A stretch of DNA of 64,000 nucleotides from Ryuthela nishihirai (Eukaryota > Arthropoda > Arachnida > Araneae > Heptathelidae). The notes below the pieces were generated by a model. That model did not search any database, had not been told where the DNA came from, and worked only from the letters and a program-made list of their open reading frames with translations. This document shows positions 45,150 to 57,254 of this stretch, piece by piece. The stretch lies in NCBI GenBank assembly GCA_038380435.1, contig JAWZYU010000019.1:24205801-24269800 (forward strand). The letters run 5' to 3'. A program made the position numbers and the translations under genes. Numbering within the stretch: the first letter of the stretch is position 1; each line of letters begins with the position of its first letter.

Positions 45150-45720
45150 CATCTGAGCAAGAGGAGGTTATTTCCAGGCATCGTGTATCTTTGGTTTCCC
45201 AAAAGCTAATTAGTCCATTGAATTAAATAAATACTTTCGTTATCTTACATCCTAGACATTTAAACGATAAGAAAGGCCACTCTCTCTTCATTCACTTTTT
45301 CCATGTAACCAGAATGAAAGAAATTGCTATTTACTGAATATTATATGTGTTATTCGAGTATCGATGAACTTTATTCTCAATCACAACGAAGTGTTTTTAT
45401 ATCTTTTCCAGGCACGTTGAAAATTCGTCCCAAGAAAAATTGCGATAAGTAATTAGAAACAACAATGGCGAATAAGGATTCAGAAACTCAATGCTACGGT
45501 AAATTTGACACAAATGAACAGCTTATTCATTTTCACTAAAAGAAACAAAGCCATTGAGATATGGATCAGCTGGAAGATGCAACAGATACGTCAACAGACA
45601 TAATATCATAACCACGTCTCTTTCAAGGATATTCTCTCTCCTAGCAGATCTCTGTGAGCCCTGAATGTTAATAAGTTTAATATCTTTGGAAAGCCTTGAT
45701 TATTTCTGGGTCATTCATTA
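45150..45720 (+). repeat. Diverged duplicated segment, copy 2
   Basis: Counterpart of 38330-39200, same orientation: 'agctaattagtccattgaat', 'cattcactttttccatgtaa', 'gagatatggatcagctggaa', 'gatgcaacagatacgt' and 'ctttggaaagcc'. Confidence 0.65.
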
Positions 45721-45944
45721 CCAGTCAATTCAGTACAGATCAATTCAACACATACCTTGACTTCTGCGATTTCAATTAAATTTGTTACACTTATAGATCT
45801 GAGAGGTAAACAGAAAAAAGAAAATTATTTTGTTTTTCTATACAGTTGTTATCAAGCTATAGATATTTCAAAATATTCAAGCATTTCAAAATCTGAAGTA
45901 GCACATTTCTCTTAACGTTTCTAACTCATATTCTATTAATGCTA

Positions 45945-48667
45945 TGATCATCATCAACACCATCATCATCCTCAAGCAATCATGGGCTACGGAGGTCTAA
46001 CCACTGCGCAATTTAGTGCTCCAAGCATATCTGTCCTGATCTACATCTGCTGCATCTGGCCACTGTCCTGTTTCACATTGTCGGAACACCGCATCTTAGG
46101 TCTCCCCCTCCTTCTGAGGCCTTTAGGCACACTGTTCATAGCCCTATTCGCCAATCTATAATTATCCATACGGACAACATGGCCAAACCAACGGAGTCTC
46201 TCTCTGCACAATATGCTGCTTAAAGGAGGTTGTCGACTCCTTTGCCAAACCTCATCATTAATTACAAAGTTGAACCACCTAATGCCAAAGATATTGCGTA
46301 AGCATCTAGAATCAAAAGCACCTAGTTTCCTGTTATCATGTTTGCAAAGTGTCCAAGTTTCACTATCATAACTAACCCTAGAAAGAACCAAACTATTATA
46401 CAGTCTAATTTTAGTCTTTAGGTGTATATGCCCATTTCTCCACACTCTCCATAGATTCTTAAAAGTCCCGGCAGCAATCCCTATTCGTCTGTTAATCTCA
46501 TGCCGCACATCACCATTATCTGTTACATAGCTCCCAAGATAATTAAACTTTGACACCTGCTCAAGATTGAAATTATTCAGATTAACTGAATCACAGCCTG
46601 CCTGACCAATTTTCATCACTTTAGTTTTCTCTCTATTTATAACCAAACCTACTCTACTACCAGTTTCATCAACAGCTCTAATGAGAGAGTTCATCTCATC
46701 AACATCATTTGCCAACAGGGTTAATCATCAGCATAATCTAAGTCAGAAATTTTCGTATCTCCAGTCCATTTAAGGCCAAAATCTTTCCCTTGAAGTGAAT
46801 TTTGCATAACATAATCAATAACCAAACTAAAGAGAAAAGGAGACAAAATGCACTCTTGTCGAACACCAGAAGTAGGTAATGCTAAACCAATTGCAACAAG
46901 CCTTACCAACTCTCACAGACGCCTCAATGTTATTATAGAGAGCTATCATTATGTTAACTTACTTGTCTGGTATACCATATGATCCCACAATCAACCACAA
47001 ATTATTACGATCAACAGAGTCAAAAACCTTTTTTGAAATCAACAAAGCTAGCAACCAAAGGTTTCTGAAACTCTAAACATTTCTCAAGAATCTGCCTGAG
47101 TGAACATATCTGATCTACACATCCCTACCACTCCTGAATCCACATTGCTCATCACGCAATTGACTGTCAACTAGATTTTTAATTCTATTAAGCACAATCA
47201 TGCAAAGAACTTACTGGGAACAAAAAGTAGGCTGATACCTCGATAATTATCGCAAGAACTGAGATCACCTTTTTTTAAAACTAGGGACAATTTTTTGTGT
47301 GGTTGATTGTTTTACCTCTGAGTGGCACTTTTTTGCACACAATGGGCTAAATGGCCAGGTTGGGAGAGGGAACCCACTGGAATGGCTGTTGGGAGACAGA
47401 TGGTACAACATCTGTCTCCCAACACTTGACGGGAGATGTACACAACATCTCCCGTCAAGGCCATCAAGCGAGTTCTTTAATGTGCACAGGGTATGGCTCT
47501 CACGCACACGGACCACGGCTTAACGTCCCATCCGACGGACGGCGGCCTTTTCAGGCCCATCGGTGTCCCCTACTAACTGTGGGCAGGGCGGGGAGTAATA
47601 GGGATGATAATAGCTCTGGTAAAATCCTTAGGAACCATGCCTTTATCATAAAAGATATTCAAATTTCAGTCATCATGTGGTAACCGAAACATTGCCAGCT
47701 CTAAGCATTTCCGTAGTAATTAACCCTGGGGATTAATGTAGTTTAAGTTTAGAAATAGCCAAAATAACCAGATTATATTATAGGGCCAACATTAAAGCCA
47801 CCAATGCATCCATCATCATTACAAACAATGGGAGTAAAACTAACCACATTGTTTAGAACATCACTGAAATGCTCAGCCCACCTAGCCATGACAGAATCCT
47901 CCCCTTCTATAACCTTACCTTGTTATCCTTCAATCCCTGTATACCTGCCCGTTTTCCACCACGCAAAATCCTGCAACTACGCTATATCTGTGTTTCAACC
48001 ACGCTATATCTGTTGTGCTGTCTAACTGCTTCCTCGGCTTTATCAGCCAAGCCATCAAACCAAAGATTCTTATCAGTAGCTAACTGATCCTTTACACGTT
48101 TATTAAGCTCTCTGTAATGCTTTCTATTGCGACTAGCCGTATATTTATTGTTTAAGGACATTCCTGCAGTCTTAATTCTCTTTCTGAAATAAGCTCAAGT
48201 GTCTTATCACTCCGTAATTCGGTCTCCTCTGCTCCTTTTTTCCTAAAAGAGTATTGTTAGTTTCCAAAAAAAGTCTGGTTAAAATGGTCCCATTTTTCCT
48301 CAACTTCAGTAGTAAGCAAATCATGACTGTCATAATGACTAAGTAACCTATCATGGTAAGCTTTAGCTATAACTGGGTCTTTCAGAGCTTCAGTATTAAA
48401 AGGTAAATTTTTTAACCCTAGCACAACTCTTTTTTAAGTTTAAGTTGCAAGACACTTTTAAGAAGGTAATGGTCAGATCCAATTTCAGCTCCACTATATG
48501 ACCTGGTATTCCTAACAGAACTAGCCCATTTGCTGTTAATTAATATATAATCTATCATATTCTTAGGCAGCCCATCTGGTGAAACTCATGTGTACTTATG
48601 TAGTCGCAGTGTTTGTAATAAGTGTTTTTCTGAAACCATTGAGTTTACTTACCTGTAGGAGATGTTG
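45945..48667 (-). pseudogene. LINE copy, 5'-truncated in the endonuclease, split by a SINE
   Basis: The 3' tail is (ATCATC)n followed by 'ctcaagcaatcatgggctac'. Frame 46715-46041 (224 aa) carries VGLVINREKTKVMKIGQ, RVSYDSETWTLCKHDNRKL, RLRWFGHVVRMDNYRLANRA and GRPKMRCSDNVKQD. Frame 46909-46721 carries GVRQECILSPFLFSLVIDYV and LDYADD (RT active site). The RT 5' part is interrupted by a SINE at 47294-47600. Fragments near 48000-48660 match the endonuclease-RT linker of the 52941-56150 copy. Sequence beyond 48667 is unrelated. Confidence 0.93.
47294..47600 (-). mobile_element. SINE family 2 inserted in the LINE, with local inversions
   Basis: The 3' end 'gttttacctctgagtggcac' lies at the left and 'ctgtgggcagggcgggga' at the right, without the tRNA head. 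A flank match GGGACAATT / GGGATGATAATAG suggests a small target duplication. Inside, 47388-47459 contains two hairpins not present in other copies. Confidence 0.9.
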
Positions 48668-49400
48668 CTGTAGAGTGCTAAAATTGTTCTCATTTGAAAG
48701 ATTTCGAAATATACTTTTGAATGAGGTATAACATGTTTATTTAAAAGTGAATTAAAATTTCACATCATTGTCCAATGTGTTTGACCTTAAATGTCGCAAA
48801 ATACGACTGAATTTTTTTAAAGAAAATTATGCAATATTGATTGCTGTATCTAAAATATTAGAAAATTCCATCTTATATAAATAGGAATCTAACTTGGAAG
48901 CTATACAAGTTCCAAAATATGCATCTGACTTTTCAACCATATCGTTCATTTAAAAGAGTTATTAAAAGAAGTTTTATTAAAAGTTTTAAAAAAGTTTTAT
49001 TAAAAGTTTTATTAAAAGAAGTTTTTAAAGAGTTATTATTAAAAGAGTTATTTTTTATCGTTCATTTTAAAGAGTTATAGAAGCCCGAATATTTAACAAT
49101 AAATCCTCTTGTTTTATAAAAATTATTCATGATTGTAAAATATTGAAATTATCGTTACGCACACATCTAAAAGGTATATTTATTTCATTAAACGGTTTGA
49201 AATAATAATGAGTTCCGTGTCACTTCCAAAAATTCTGACATTCATTTATACAAAGCAAATATAAAAAAAAATTGCATAAAAATGACACGATGACCAAATT
49301 ATAAAAAAATTTCTTAAAATATCCTGGAATAACCTAAAATAAAAGAAAAATTATTCTCTCATAGATGTGTACGTTCGGAATGAATTGTTATTGTTCTCAG
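48668..49400 (+). repeat. Unclassified dispersed repeat, copy 2, with low-complexity patch
   Basis: The 48890-49270 part shares 'aaagagttatagaagcccga', 'attcatgattgtaaaatatt' and 'atcgttacgcac' with 58990-59490 and partly with 12420-12960. The 48955-49055 part is a (TTATTAAAAGAAGTTT)n slippage patch. Confidence 0.5.
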
Positions 49401-49403
49401 CCG

Positions 49404-49625
49404 TCCCATGACCGAGTGGTTTGCACGGTTGGCTACTGATCTAAGGAACCTGGGTTACAGCCCCGGGTAAGGCATTGATGTTTGTGTTGTTTTTCTGCTG
49501 AGGCCTCGCCAACCTCACTGACCTTCTACCGTGGCGTATAAACTGAGACAGGCTCCTGTCAGACCTCTGTGGCAAGCAGCTGCTTGAGGGGGTATTTATT
49601 ATTTTATTATTATTATAAATATAGT
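49404..49625 (+). mobile_element. SINE family 1, near full length
   Basis: A box 'gaccgagtggtttgcacgg', B box 'gggttacagccccgg', 3' end 'ggcaagcagctgcttgaggg' and a (TTA)n tail. Confidence 0.92.
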
Positions 49626-50099
49626 TCCAAAATAAAATAAAAAGTAAGCCTTAATAAAGAATCCAAAATATACCTGCTACTATGGCCTAAATTAAAATGA
49701 GAGGTCTCATGTTATTATTTTCCTTACTTCGGAAAAGAGACTTCAAATAGAAAATAAAAAAACTAGTGAATCTGTAAGGAAACTGGAAATTTATTACCTA
49801 TTATGCTTTATGCAGTCTGTTCTTAAAGGAGCTGCAGAAAGGTATAAGAGAAGTGTCATCACTTCTAGATTGAAATACGAGAACTAGTTCTTTCTGTTTT
49901 TGTGAACCCGTGTAGAAAGCGTTTAGAAGTTATTGATTTGCTAACACACCCAATGGAAATGTTTCTGGGGGCTGCCAATAGATGTGGAAGGATTTGGTGG
50001 CAGAAAAAGAAAAATGTTTGAAAAAGGAAATGTGAAGGTCAAAACCGAAACTCTCGTCATCAAGAATAATGGTCCTTGCTCTCCTCCAGTTTTCTATTC
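49626..50099. other. Unannotated sequence
   Basis: No supported gene or repeat. Overlapping opposite-strand frames at 49930-50181 lack domains. Confidence 0.4.
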
Positions 50100-50408
50100 C
50101 AGTGGTTCTCAACCATTTTATGCTTCACTTACCCCCTGGAAATGTGTATGTAACTGGCGTACCCCTTGTATAGACAGATAAAACTATAGTTATAGTATAA
50201 CAATGGTAATAAAATAAAAAATATTTATATACATATTAAATTTTGTATTCATAAATTACATATATCGATAAACACAAAAAAAAAATATATTTTTTTTTGC
50301 ACAGCAGTGTTGCCAACTTAGCTACTTTGTTACCAGATCTAGCGACTTTTGAGCTCTCACGGCGTATCCCAAAATATTTTACCGCGTACTCCACGTTGAG
50401 AACTCCTG
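50100..50408. mobile_element. hAT-type non-autonomous element
   Basis: The left end CAGTGGTTCTCAACC and right end GTTGAGAACTCCTG are inverted repeats of the kind seen in Charlie-like hAT elements. The subterminal 'cacttaccccctggaa' faces 'accgcgtactccac'. The flanking 8-mers TTCTATTC (50092-50099) and CTCTGTTC (50409-50416) match at 6 of 8, a decayed target duplication. No transposase is present in the 309 bp. Confidence 0.8.
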
Positions 50409-50621
50409 CTCTGTTCCATACCCAAATCACCCAGCTATAGAGTTTTCCTTCTCCAAGTGTTTAACGGTATCACAGGTTGGGCCGGACTTATGCATAAGCT
50501 AACAAAACAACAAACAATTACAGACCAATTTCTTCTTATCAGACTTTTGCAAAGTTATTGAAAAAGTTGGAAAATTTAGAATTATCAATTGATATAAGAA
50601 ACAGAATTCCATCACTCATAG

Positions 50622-51004
50622 GGGCGGGGGTGGCTCAGTTGGTAGCGCGCCAGGCTCGTAATCTGTAGTTCCCGGGTTCGAGTCCCAGTTGGGTCAGCGT
50701 TGATATTTATCTCCGTAAAATTCCCTGCCCTGCCCACGGTCAGTAGGGGACACCGATGGCCTTGGAAAGGCCGCCGTCCGTCGGATGGGACGTTAAGCCG
50801 TGGCCCCGTGTGCGGGAGAGCCATACCCTGTGCACATTAAAGAACACGCTGGATGGCCTTGACGGGAGGCTACCATCTGTCTCCCAACAGCTGTTCCAGT
50901 GGGTCCCCTCCCCCAACCTTCTCTGAGCCTTCGGGGTCCATGTGACCTGGCCATTTAGCCCATAGTGTGCAAAAAAGGTGCCGCTCAGAGGTAAAACAAC
51001 CCAA
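50622..51004 (+). mobile_element. Full-length SINE family 2 with target duplication
   Basis: It runs from 'gggcgggggtggctcagttg' to 'gtaaaacaacccaa', with flanks TCCATCACTCATAG at 50608-50621 and 51005-51018. The long perfect flanks and intact A/B boxes make it one of the youngest copies here. Confidence 0.95.
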
Positions 51005-51018
51005 TCCATCACTCATAG

Positions 51019-51631
51019 TTCGGATTTAGGGAAAGTAGAAACACAGGCCATAGTAGACGGTACTAGGAAGATACTTAATACGAAGGGCGTTCAAAAAGTT
51101 ATTGACATGCATCTGCAGAGCAAAACCAATTGCACTCACCTCAACAAAACTTTAACTGCCCTTCAAAGTACTCCTCTCCAGCATCTATGCAAAGTTGCAG
51201 ACGTCTATGCCAATTCCCTGTTGGGAAATACTCCGTAACACTGAATGAACGCATTTTGTAAGATCTTGCACCCTTGAAATAGGCTTTCCAGATAGTTTAT
51301 TTTTAACTGATATCAACATGATATATGGAAACGATTAAATATCTCATGGCGCAAAATCGGATGAATATGCAGGATGGGTTAGCTGTTTGATTTTTTTCCT
51401 GGTTCAGATAGGCTGTAAATTATCAGGTTTTGTGTGCACTGGCATTTCTGTTTGTGGGGTGCCGATTTGGCACAGATCTTTCGGAACTTTAAATGTTGAT
51501 GAATAATTGTTTCCACACTGCCAATCGATACACTGATATCTAAACTTATTACCTGAACGGTGATACGTTGGGCAAAGCCCGCATTTAAATAATTTCGGTC
51601 CCAAGGCACAAAGTTTAAATTAAATAAAAAA
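51019..51631. other. Unannotated sequence with a possible transposase scrap
   Basis: A plus frame at 50978-51238 includes KGVQKVIDMHLQSKTNCTHL after the SINE end, but no domain is clear. Minus frames 51609-51379 overlap each other. Confidence 0.3.
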
Positions 51632-52065
51632 ATAAATACCCCCTCAAGCAGCTGCTTGCCACAGAGCTCTGACAGGAGCCTGTCAGTTTATATGCCACAG
51701 TAGAAGATCTGAGAGGATGGCAGGACCTCAGCAGAAAACAACACGAACATCCATGCCTTACCCGGGGCTCGAACCCAGATCCCGTAGACAGGAGCCTGTC
51801 AGTTTATATGCCACAGTAGAAGATCTGAGAGGATGGCAGGACCTCAGCAGAAAACAACACGAACATCCATGCCTTACCCGGGGCTCGAACCCAGATCCCG
51901 TAGACAGGAGCCTGTCAGTTTATATGCCACAGTAGAAGATCTGAGAGGATGGCAGGACCTCAGCAGAAAACAACACGAACATCCATGCCTTACCCGGGGC
52001 TCGAACCCAGATCCCGTAGATCAGTAGCCAAGCGCGCTAACCACTCGGCCACGGGACGGTAAGTT
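51632..52065 (-). mobile_element. SINE family 1 with an internal 116-bp triplication
   Basis: The 3' end 'cctcaagcagctgcttgcc' is at the left and the tRNA-like head 'aaccactcggcca' at the right. Between them, a 116-bp segment ('gacaggagcctgtcagttta' ... 'gctcgaacccagatcccgta') occurs three times in tandem (starts near 51672, 51788 and 51904) with almost no differences. The repeated part contains the B box. Confidence 0.93.
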
Positions 52066-52940
52066 TAAATTACTATGTTTAAATTACTACACTTTGAATT
52101 ACTATGTAGGTATAAATATATATATCATTTAGAAATCACACTTGCATAAAATTGCAAAATAAAATGAAAATTATTTCATTTTATTAATTTTTTATATTAT
52201 TTTAAGTTAGTTTCCATTAAACTTAAAATTTTTTTGCACAAGAGAATTACATTTTCTCTCGAATTTTTGACTCGCTAGAAATCGTTATTTCATCAAAATT
52301 TAATTTTAAAATACTCTATTTTCTTTTTCTAGGTAAAAACATTGCCAGAACATTCAATTTTTGCTCTACGAATATATTTTGGGAATAATTTTTAAAAATT
52401 TTTGGTCTGGAAAATGAAAACTCTCCAGCGTTACTCATTGGCAAAACTAAAAATAATCTTCATTTCGACATTTGAGAACGAAAAGAGAATCGTGAATAAT
52501 ATAATAATACAATAATATAATAATACAATATATATCGTGAATAAGTTCTACGAAGCCGTGTTTAGATCTAAATTTTGACAAAATATCAAATTGTTCAATT
52601 TCTATTTTCAGTTCATTGGCATTTAAATCACTATTAAAAGATTCTGCAATTTTTGTAATATAATTGTTTCATACTATAATTAAACAACACATCAAATTTC
52701 TTGTTTTCGACCTTATAAACTTCGTTTCTTCTACCGATATCAAAAAATTATTTTATCACCACAACAAGAGAAATATTTATTTTGAAATCTTTTCTAACTT
52801 CTCATTAATTCACCAAATTCATATAAAAAAAACTTTCTCTCTACTATTTAGTCTCTTTTATTTTTATAAATTTCATTGGATATAATTTTTCCAGCTTCGC
52901 CTTCAACGTTGTGGAAGTTATCATGGATGTTTTAAAGAAA
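52066..52940. other. Unannotated AT-rich sequence
   Basis: A short 'aataatataataatacaata' slippage patch lies near 52495. No gene was seen. Confidence 0.45.
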
Positions 52941-55900
52941 CATCATCATCATCCTCAAGCAGCCGTGGGCTACGGAGGTCCAACCAGACCGTGCAATTTA
53001 GTTCTCCAAGCAAGTCTATCCTGAGCTACATCTACTGCATCTGGCCACTGCACACCAATTCTAACAAGGTCCTGTTTGACATTGTCTGCCCACCGCATCC
53101 TAGGTCTCCCCTTCTTTCTGAGGCCTTTAGGCACACTGTTCATAACAATATGCGCCAATCTATAATTATTCATACGGGCAACATGGCCAAACCAAAGGAG
53201 TCTCTCTCTGCACAATATGCTGCTTAAAGGAGGTTGCAAACTCCTTTGCCTAACCTCATCATTAGTTACAAAGTTGAACCACCTAATGCCCAAGATACTG
53301 CGTAAGCATCTGGAATCAAAAGCATCAAGTTTCCTGTTATCTTGTTTACACAGCGTCCAAGTTTCACTACCATAACTAACCCTAGAAAGAACCAAACTAT
53401 TAAACAGTCTAATTTTAGTCTTTAGGTGTATACGCCTATTTCTCCAAAATCTCCATGTATTCTTAAAAGTCCCGGCAGCAATCCCTATTCGTCTGTTAAT
53501 CTCATGCCGCACATCACCATTATCTGTTATATAGCTCCCAAGATAATTAAACTGTGACACCTGCTTAAGACTGCAACCATTCAGATGAATTGAATCACAG
53601 CTTGCTTGACCAATTTTCATCACTTTAGTTTTCTCTCTGTTTATAACCAAACCTACTCTACTACCAGTCTCATCAACAGCTCGAATGAAAGAGTTCATCT
53701 CATCAACATCATTTGCCAAAAGGGCTAAATCATCAGCATAATCTAAATCAGAAATTTTCGTATCTCCAGTCCATTTAAGGCCAAAATCTTTCCCTTGAAG
53801 TGAATTTCGCATAACATAATCAATAACCAAGCTAAAGAGAAAGGAGACAAAATGAACCCTTGTCGAACACCTTAAGTAATGCTAAAGCAATTGCTACAAG
53901 CCTTACCAACTCTCACACACGACTCAGTGTTATTATAGGGAGTTTTCATTATGTTAACTAATTTGTCAGGTATACCATATGATCTCACAATCAACCACAA
54001 ATTATGACGATCAACAGAGTCGCAAGCCTTTTTGAAATCAACAAAGCTAGCAACCAAAAGTTTCTGAAACTCTAAACATTTCTCAAGAATCTGCCTAAAT
54101 GAAAATATCTGATCCACACATCCCCTACCACTTCTGAATCCACATTGCTCATCACGCAATTGACTGTCAACCAGATTCTTAATTCTATTAAGCACAATCA
54201 TGGAAAGAACTTTACCTGGAACAGAGAGTAGGCTGATACCCCTATAGTTATCACAAGAACTGCGATCACCTTTTTTGAAAATAGGGATAACAATAGCTCT
54301 GGTAAAATCCTTAGAAACCATGCCTTTATCATAAAAGATATTCAGAATTTCAGTCATCCAAGTGGTAACTGAAACATTCCCAGTTCTAAGCATTTCCGTA
54401 GTAATTTCATTAACCCCTGGGGATTTATGTACTTTAAGTTTAGAAACAGCCAAAATAACTTCAGATTGTGTTATAGGGTCAACATTAAAGTCACCAATGC
54501 ATCTATCATCATTGCAAACAATGGGAGTAGAACTAACTACATTGTTTAGAACATCACTGAAATGCTCAGCCCACCTAGCCATGACAGTATCCTCCCCTTC
54601 TATAACCTTACCTTGTTTATCTTTCAATCCTTGTATGCCTGTCCGTTTTCTACCACACAAAACATTAACTATCTGGAACAGCTCTCTGCTTTGTGCTGTC
54701 TAACTGCTTTCGCGGCTTTGTCAGCCAAACCATAAAGCCAAAGATTCTTATCAGCAGCTAACTGATCTTTTACACGTCTATTAAGTTCTCTGTAATGCTT
54801 TCTATTAGGACTAGTAGGGAATTGATTAAGGACATTCCTGCAGTTCTTTCTTTCCGAAATAAGCTCAAGTGCCTTATCACTCAGATAATTCTGTCTCTTC
54901 TGCTCCTTTTTTCCTAAAAGAGTACTGTTAGTTTCCAAAAAAAAACCTGTTTAAAATGATCACATTCTTCCTCAACTTCAGTAGGAACATACAATGACTG
55001 TCATAATGACTAAGTAACCTATCATGGTAAGCTTTGGCTATAACTGGATCTTTCAGAGCTTCAGTATTAAAAGTAAATTTTTTAACCCTAGCACAACACT
55101 TTTTAAGTTTAAGTTGCAAGACACTTTTAACAAGGTAATGGTCAGATCCAATTTCAGCTCCCCTATATGCCCTGGTATTCCTAACAGAACTAGCCCATTT
55201 GCTGTTAATTAATATGTAATCAACCATATTCTTATGCAGCCCATCGGGTGAAACCCATGTGTACTTATGTATGTCGCAGTGTTTATAATAAGTATTAGTT
55301 ATTCTGAATCCATTGAGATTACTTACCTGTAGGAGACGTTGCCATTGCCATTGCAGCTACAAATACCAAAAGGGTCTATTACTCCTCCCCAAATGTCAGA
55401 GTCAGTACCAACTTTGGCAGTAAAGTCACCAAGAACAAGGGTAATATCTCCTTTCTTGACAGAATTCAAAATATCCTGCAGTTGTTCATAAAACCTATCC
55501 TTCTCATCCTCATCGGCATCCTCAGTGGGGGCATAACAGCAGATAACATTCAGGTTTTTAACGCTTGTCTGAAATTTTGCTGTAGGAAACCTTTCATTAA
55601 TTCACTCATATCCTAAAAGCGCATCACTAGCGTGTCTGCTGAGAACCAGACCCACGCTTTGGTGATGCTTATTGTCGTCCCTCCCTGAAAAGAGAAATTT
55701 AAGATTGTTTTTAAGAATCTGACCTTTATCTGTCCATCTGGTCTCTTGCAAGCCGAGAATATCTAAATTATAATGATGTAATTCTTGTGTGAGGACATCA
55801 AGAGAAAAAGCTCTGTGCAGAGTACTCGCATTCCAACTATCTATGGAGAGAAAATGGTTAGTGGGATGTTTAAAGAAACTATGTTTATTGAGAGAGGGAA

Positions 55901-56150
55901 TGCCGACAATATCAAACAGCCCCCTAATCGCAGACATGGGGCAAAGACCCGTTCCCCCACCCCTGAAAGTTGAAGCCATCTACACTGGAAGACTTCCTCC
56001 AATGTAGAATTTGACGATGCCAATAGAAGCAAAGAGTTCAGGTGCCTGCGATGACCTCTGCTCAGGATTATCCACCAGCTGATAAACATATCCCGTGAAT
56101 CTATTCACTTGGGGCTGTCAACCCACAAACAAACAGAAAACACAGCGGAA
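52941..56150 (-). pseudogene. Best-preserved LINE copy (APE endonuclease + RT)
   Basis: Minus-strand order: endonuclease start 55979-55602 (GGGTGLCPM leader, LGLQETRWTDKG), a degenerate middle, endonuclease end 55227-54928 (DYILINSKW, IGSDHYLV), then RT. Frame 54660-53872 (262 aa) has PIFKKGD (126-132), NYRGISLLSV (138-147), GFRSGRG (174-180) and FVDFKKACD (206-214). Frame 53830-52970 (286 aa) has LDYADD (YADD 31-34), INREKTK and the C-terminal KLHGLVGPP. A TAA and a frameshift separate the two RT frames near 53870, and the endonuclease is broken, so it is inactive. It ends in (CAT)n, a microsatellite tail shared by the other copies. Confidence 0.95.
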
Positions 56151-56439
56151 GATTATCCCTCCACAGAAGCCCACCAGTGCAGCAAAATCAGGATCCATAA
56201 TCAAGCTCAGAGTCATATATCTGTCCAGTCCAGTGGGTTTATATGGTCAGCACCAGGACCCTGTGTGGTTGACCACTCCTCAGCAGGGTAGAAAAAAATA
56301 AGAAAAGTAGCCGTAGTTGTCCAGATCAGTAGGCCACACTAATCTGACAGCCCTCCCCTTACGTTCACTTCCACAAGAGAGTATCTCTTTTGAAAGGTAC
56401 TAACGGTCGGCACCACGAGAAGGAATGGAAACAATATTT
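56151..56439. other. Possible LINE 5' UTR
   Basis: GC content stays higher to about 56360 and the sequence abuts the LINE 5' end, so it may be 5' UTR. The other long copy does not extend into it, so this is not verified. Confidence 0.3.
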
Positions 56440-56745
56440 TTATTTATTAATTAAGATCTGAACTAAATTGTTATGATGTATTACTGCTGCGAAATATTCT
56501 AGCTTCCATAACTCTAAATATTGTTGAAAATCAAGATTTAACTATTATCTTTCCTTATCTTCCGTAATATTTTCTTGCTAAATGCGTTTTTTTAGAAGGT
56601 ATATATGTAGTTTCAAAGTTTGATTCCCATTCACATTGGGATGAACTCTAATATTTTGTTAGGTCAGTGTAATTACTCGAAGGCACTACTATCTGCAAAA
56701 AGAATTGTCATTTTTTCGTAATAGTGTACCTTTCTCGATTTTACA
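56440..56745 (+). repeat. Unclassified dispersed repeat, copy 3
   Basis: It matches 58990-59490 in order: 'tctagcttccataactctaa', 'tccgtaatattttcttgcta', 'gttaggtcagtgtaattact', 'gcaaaaagaattgtcatttt'. Confidence 0.65.
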
Positions 56746-57079
56746 ACTAAAAATCTTCTAACTCCAACTCTTCTAAATCTCTTTTTTTTTTTTAATTTAA
56801 TCTGAAAATGTTCTGAATAGTTCTTCTTAATTCATCTCAACCTCGGCTTTATGTTAAGCTTCTTATTGAAGAACTAACAAACCCATAATAAAATAATTAG
56901 GAGTCCATTAAGAGTTTTTTTAATGAAAAGTAGGATTATTAATATCAAGTCAGCAATAGTTAGGAAAAGGCAAAATGTAGAGGTAATCAAATTTCAAATT
57001 CCGCGGACCTCTCAGAGAGCATCGGCATGTACTTTATTAAGAAGAGGTACGGCCGCTCCAATATTGGGACTTTTTCAGT

Positions 57080-57120
57080 TGTAACCTGTAAGCAGCTGCT
57101 TGAGGAGGTATTTATTTTAT
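57080..57120 (+). mobile_element. SINE family 1 3'-end fragment
   Basis: 'gtaagcagctgcttgaggag' is followed by TATTTATTTTATTTATTTT; only the tail survives. Confidence 0.7.
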
Positions 57121-57254
57121 TTATTTTAACCTGTAATTATAGAATTCATAGGCCTTACTGGAAATGCCTCTGATATAAGTATTTCCGGGATTCTAGCCGG
57201 AATTTCTTCAAATATCTGTAAATTTTCTGGTTTGATTTTTCGATGAGTCATGAA

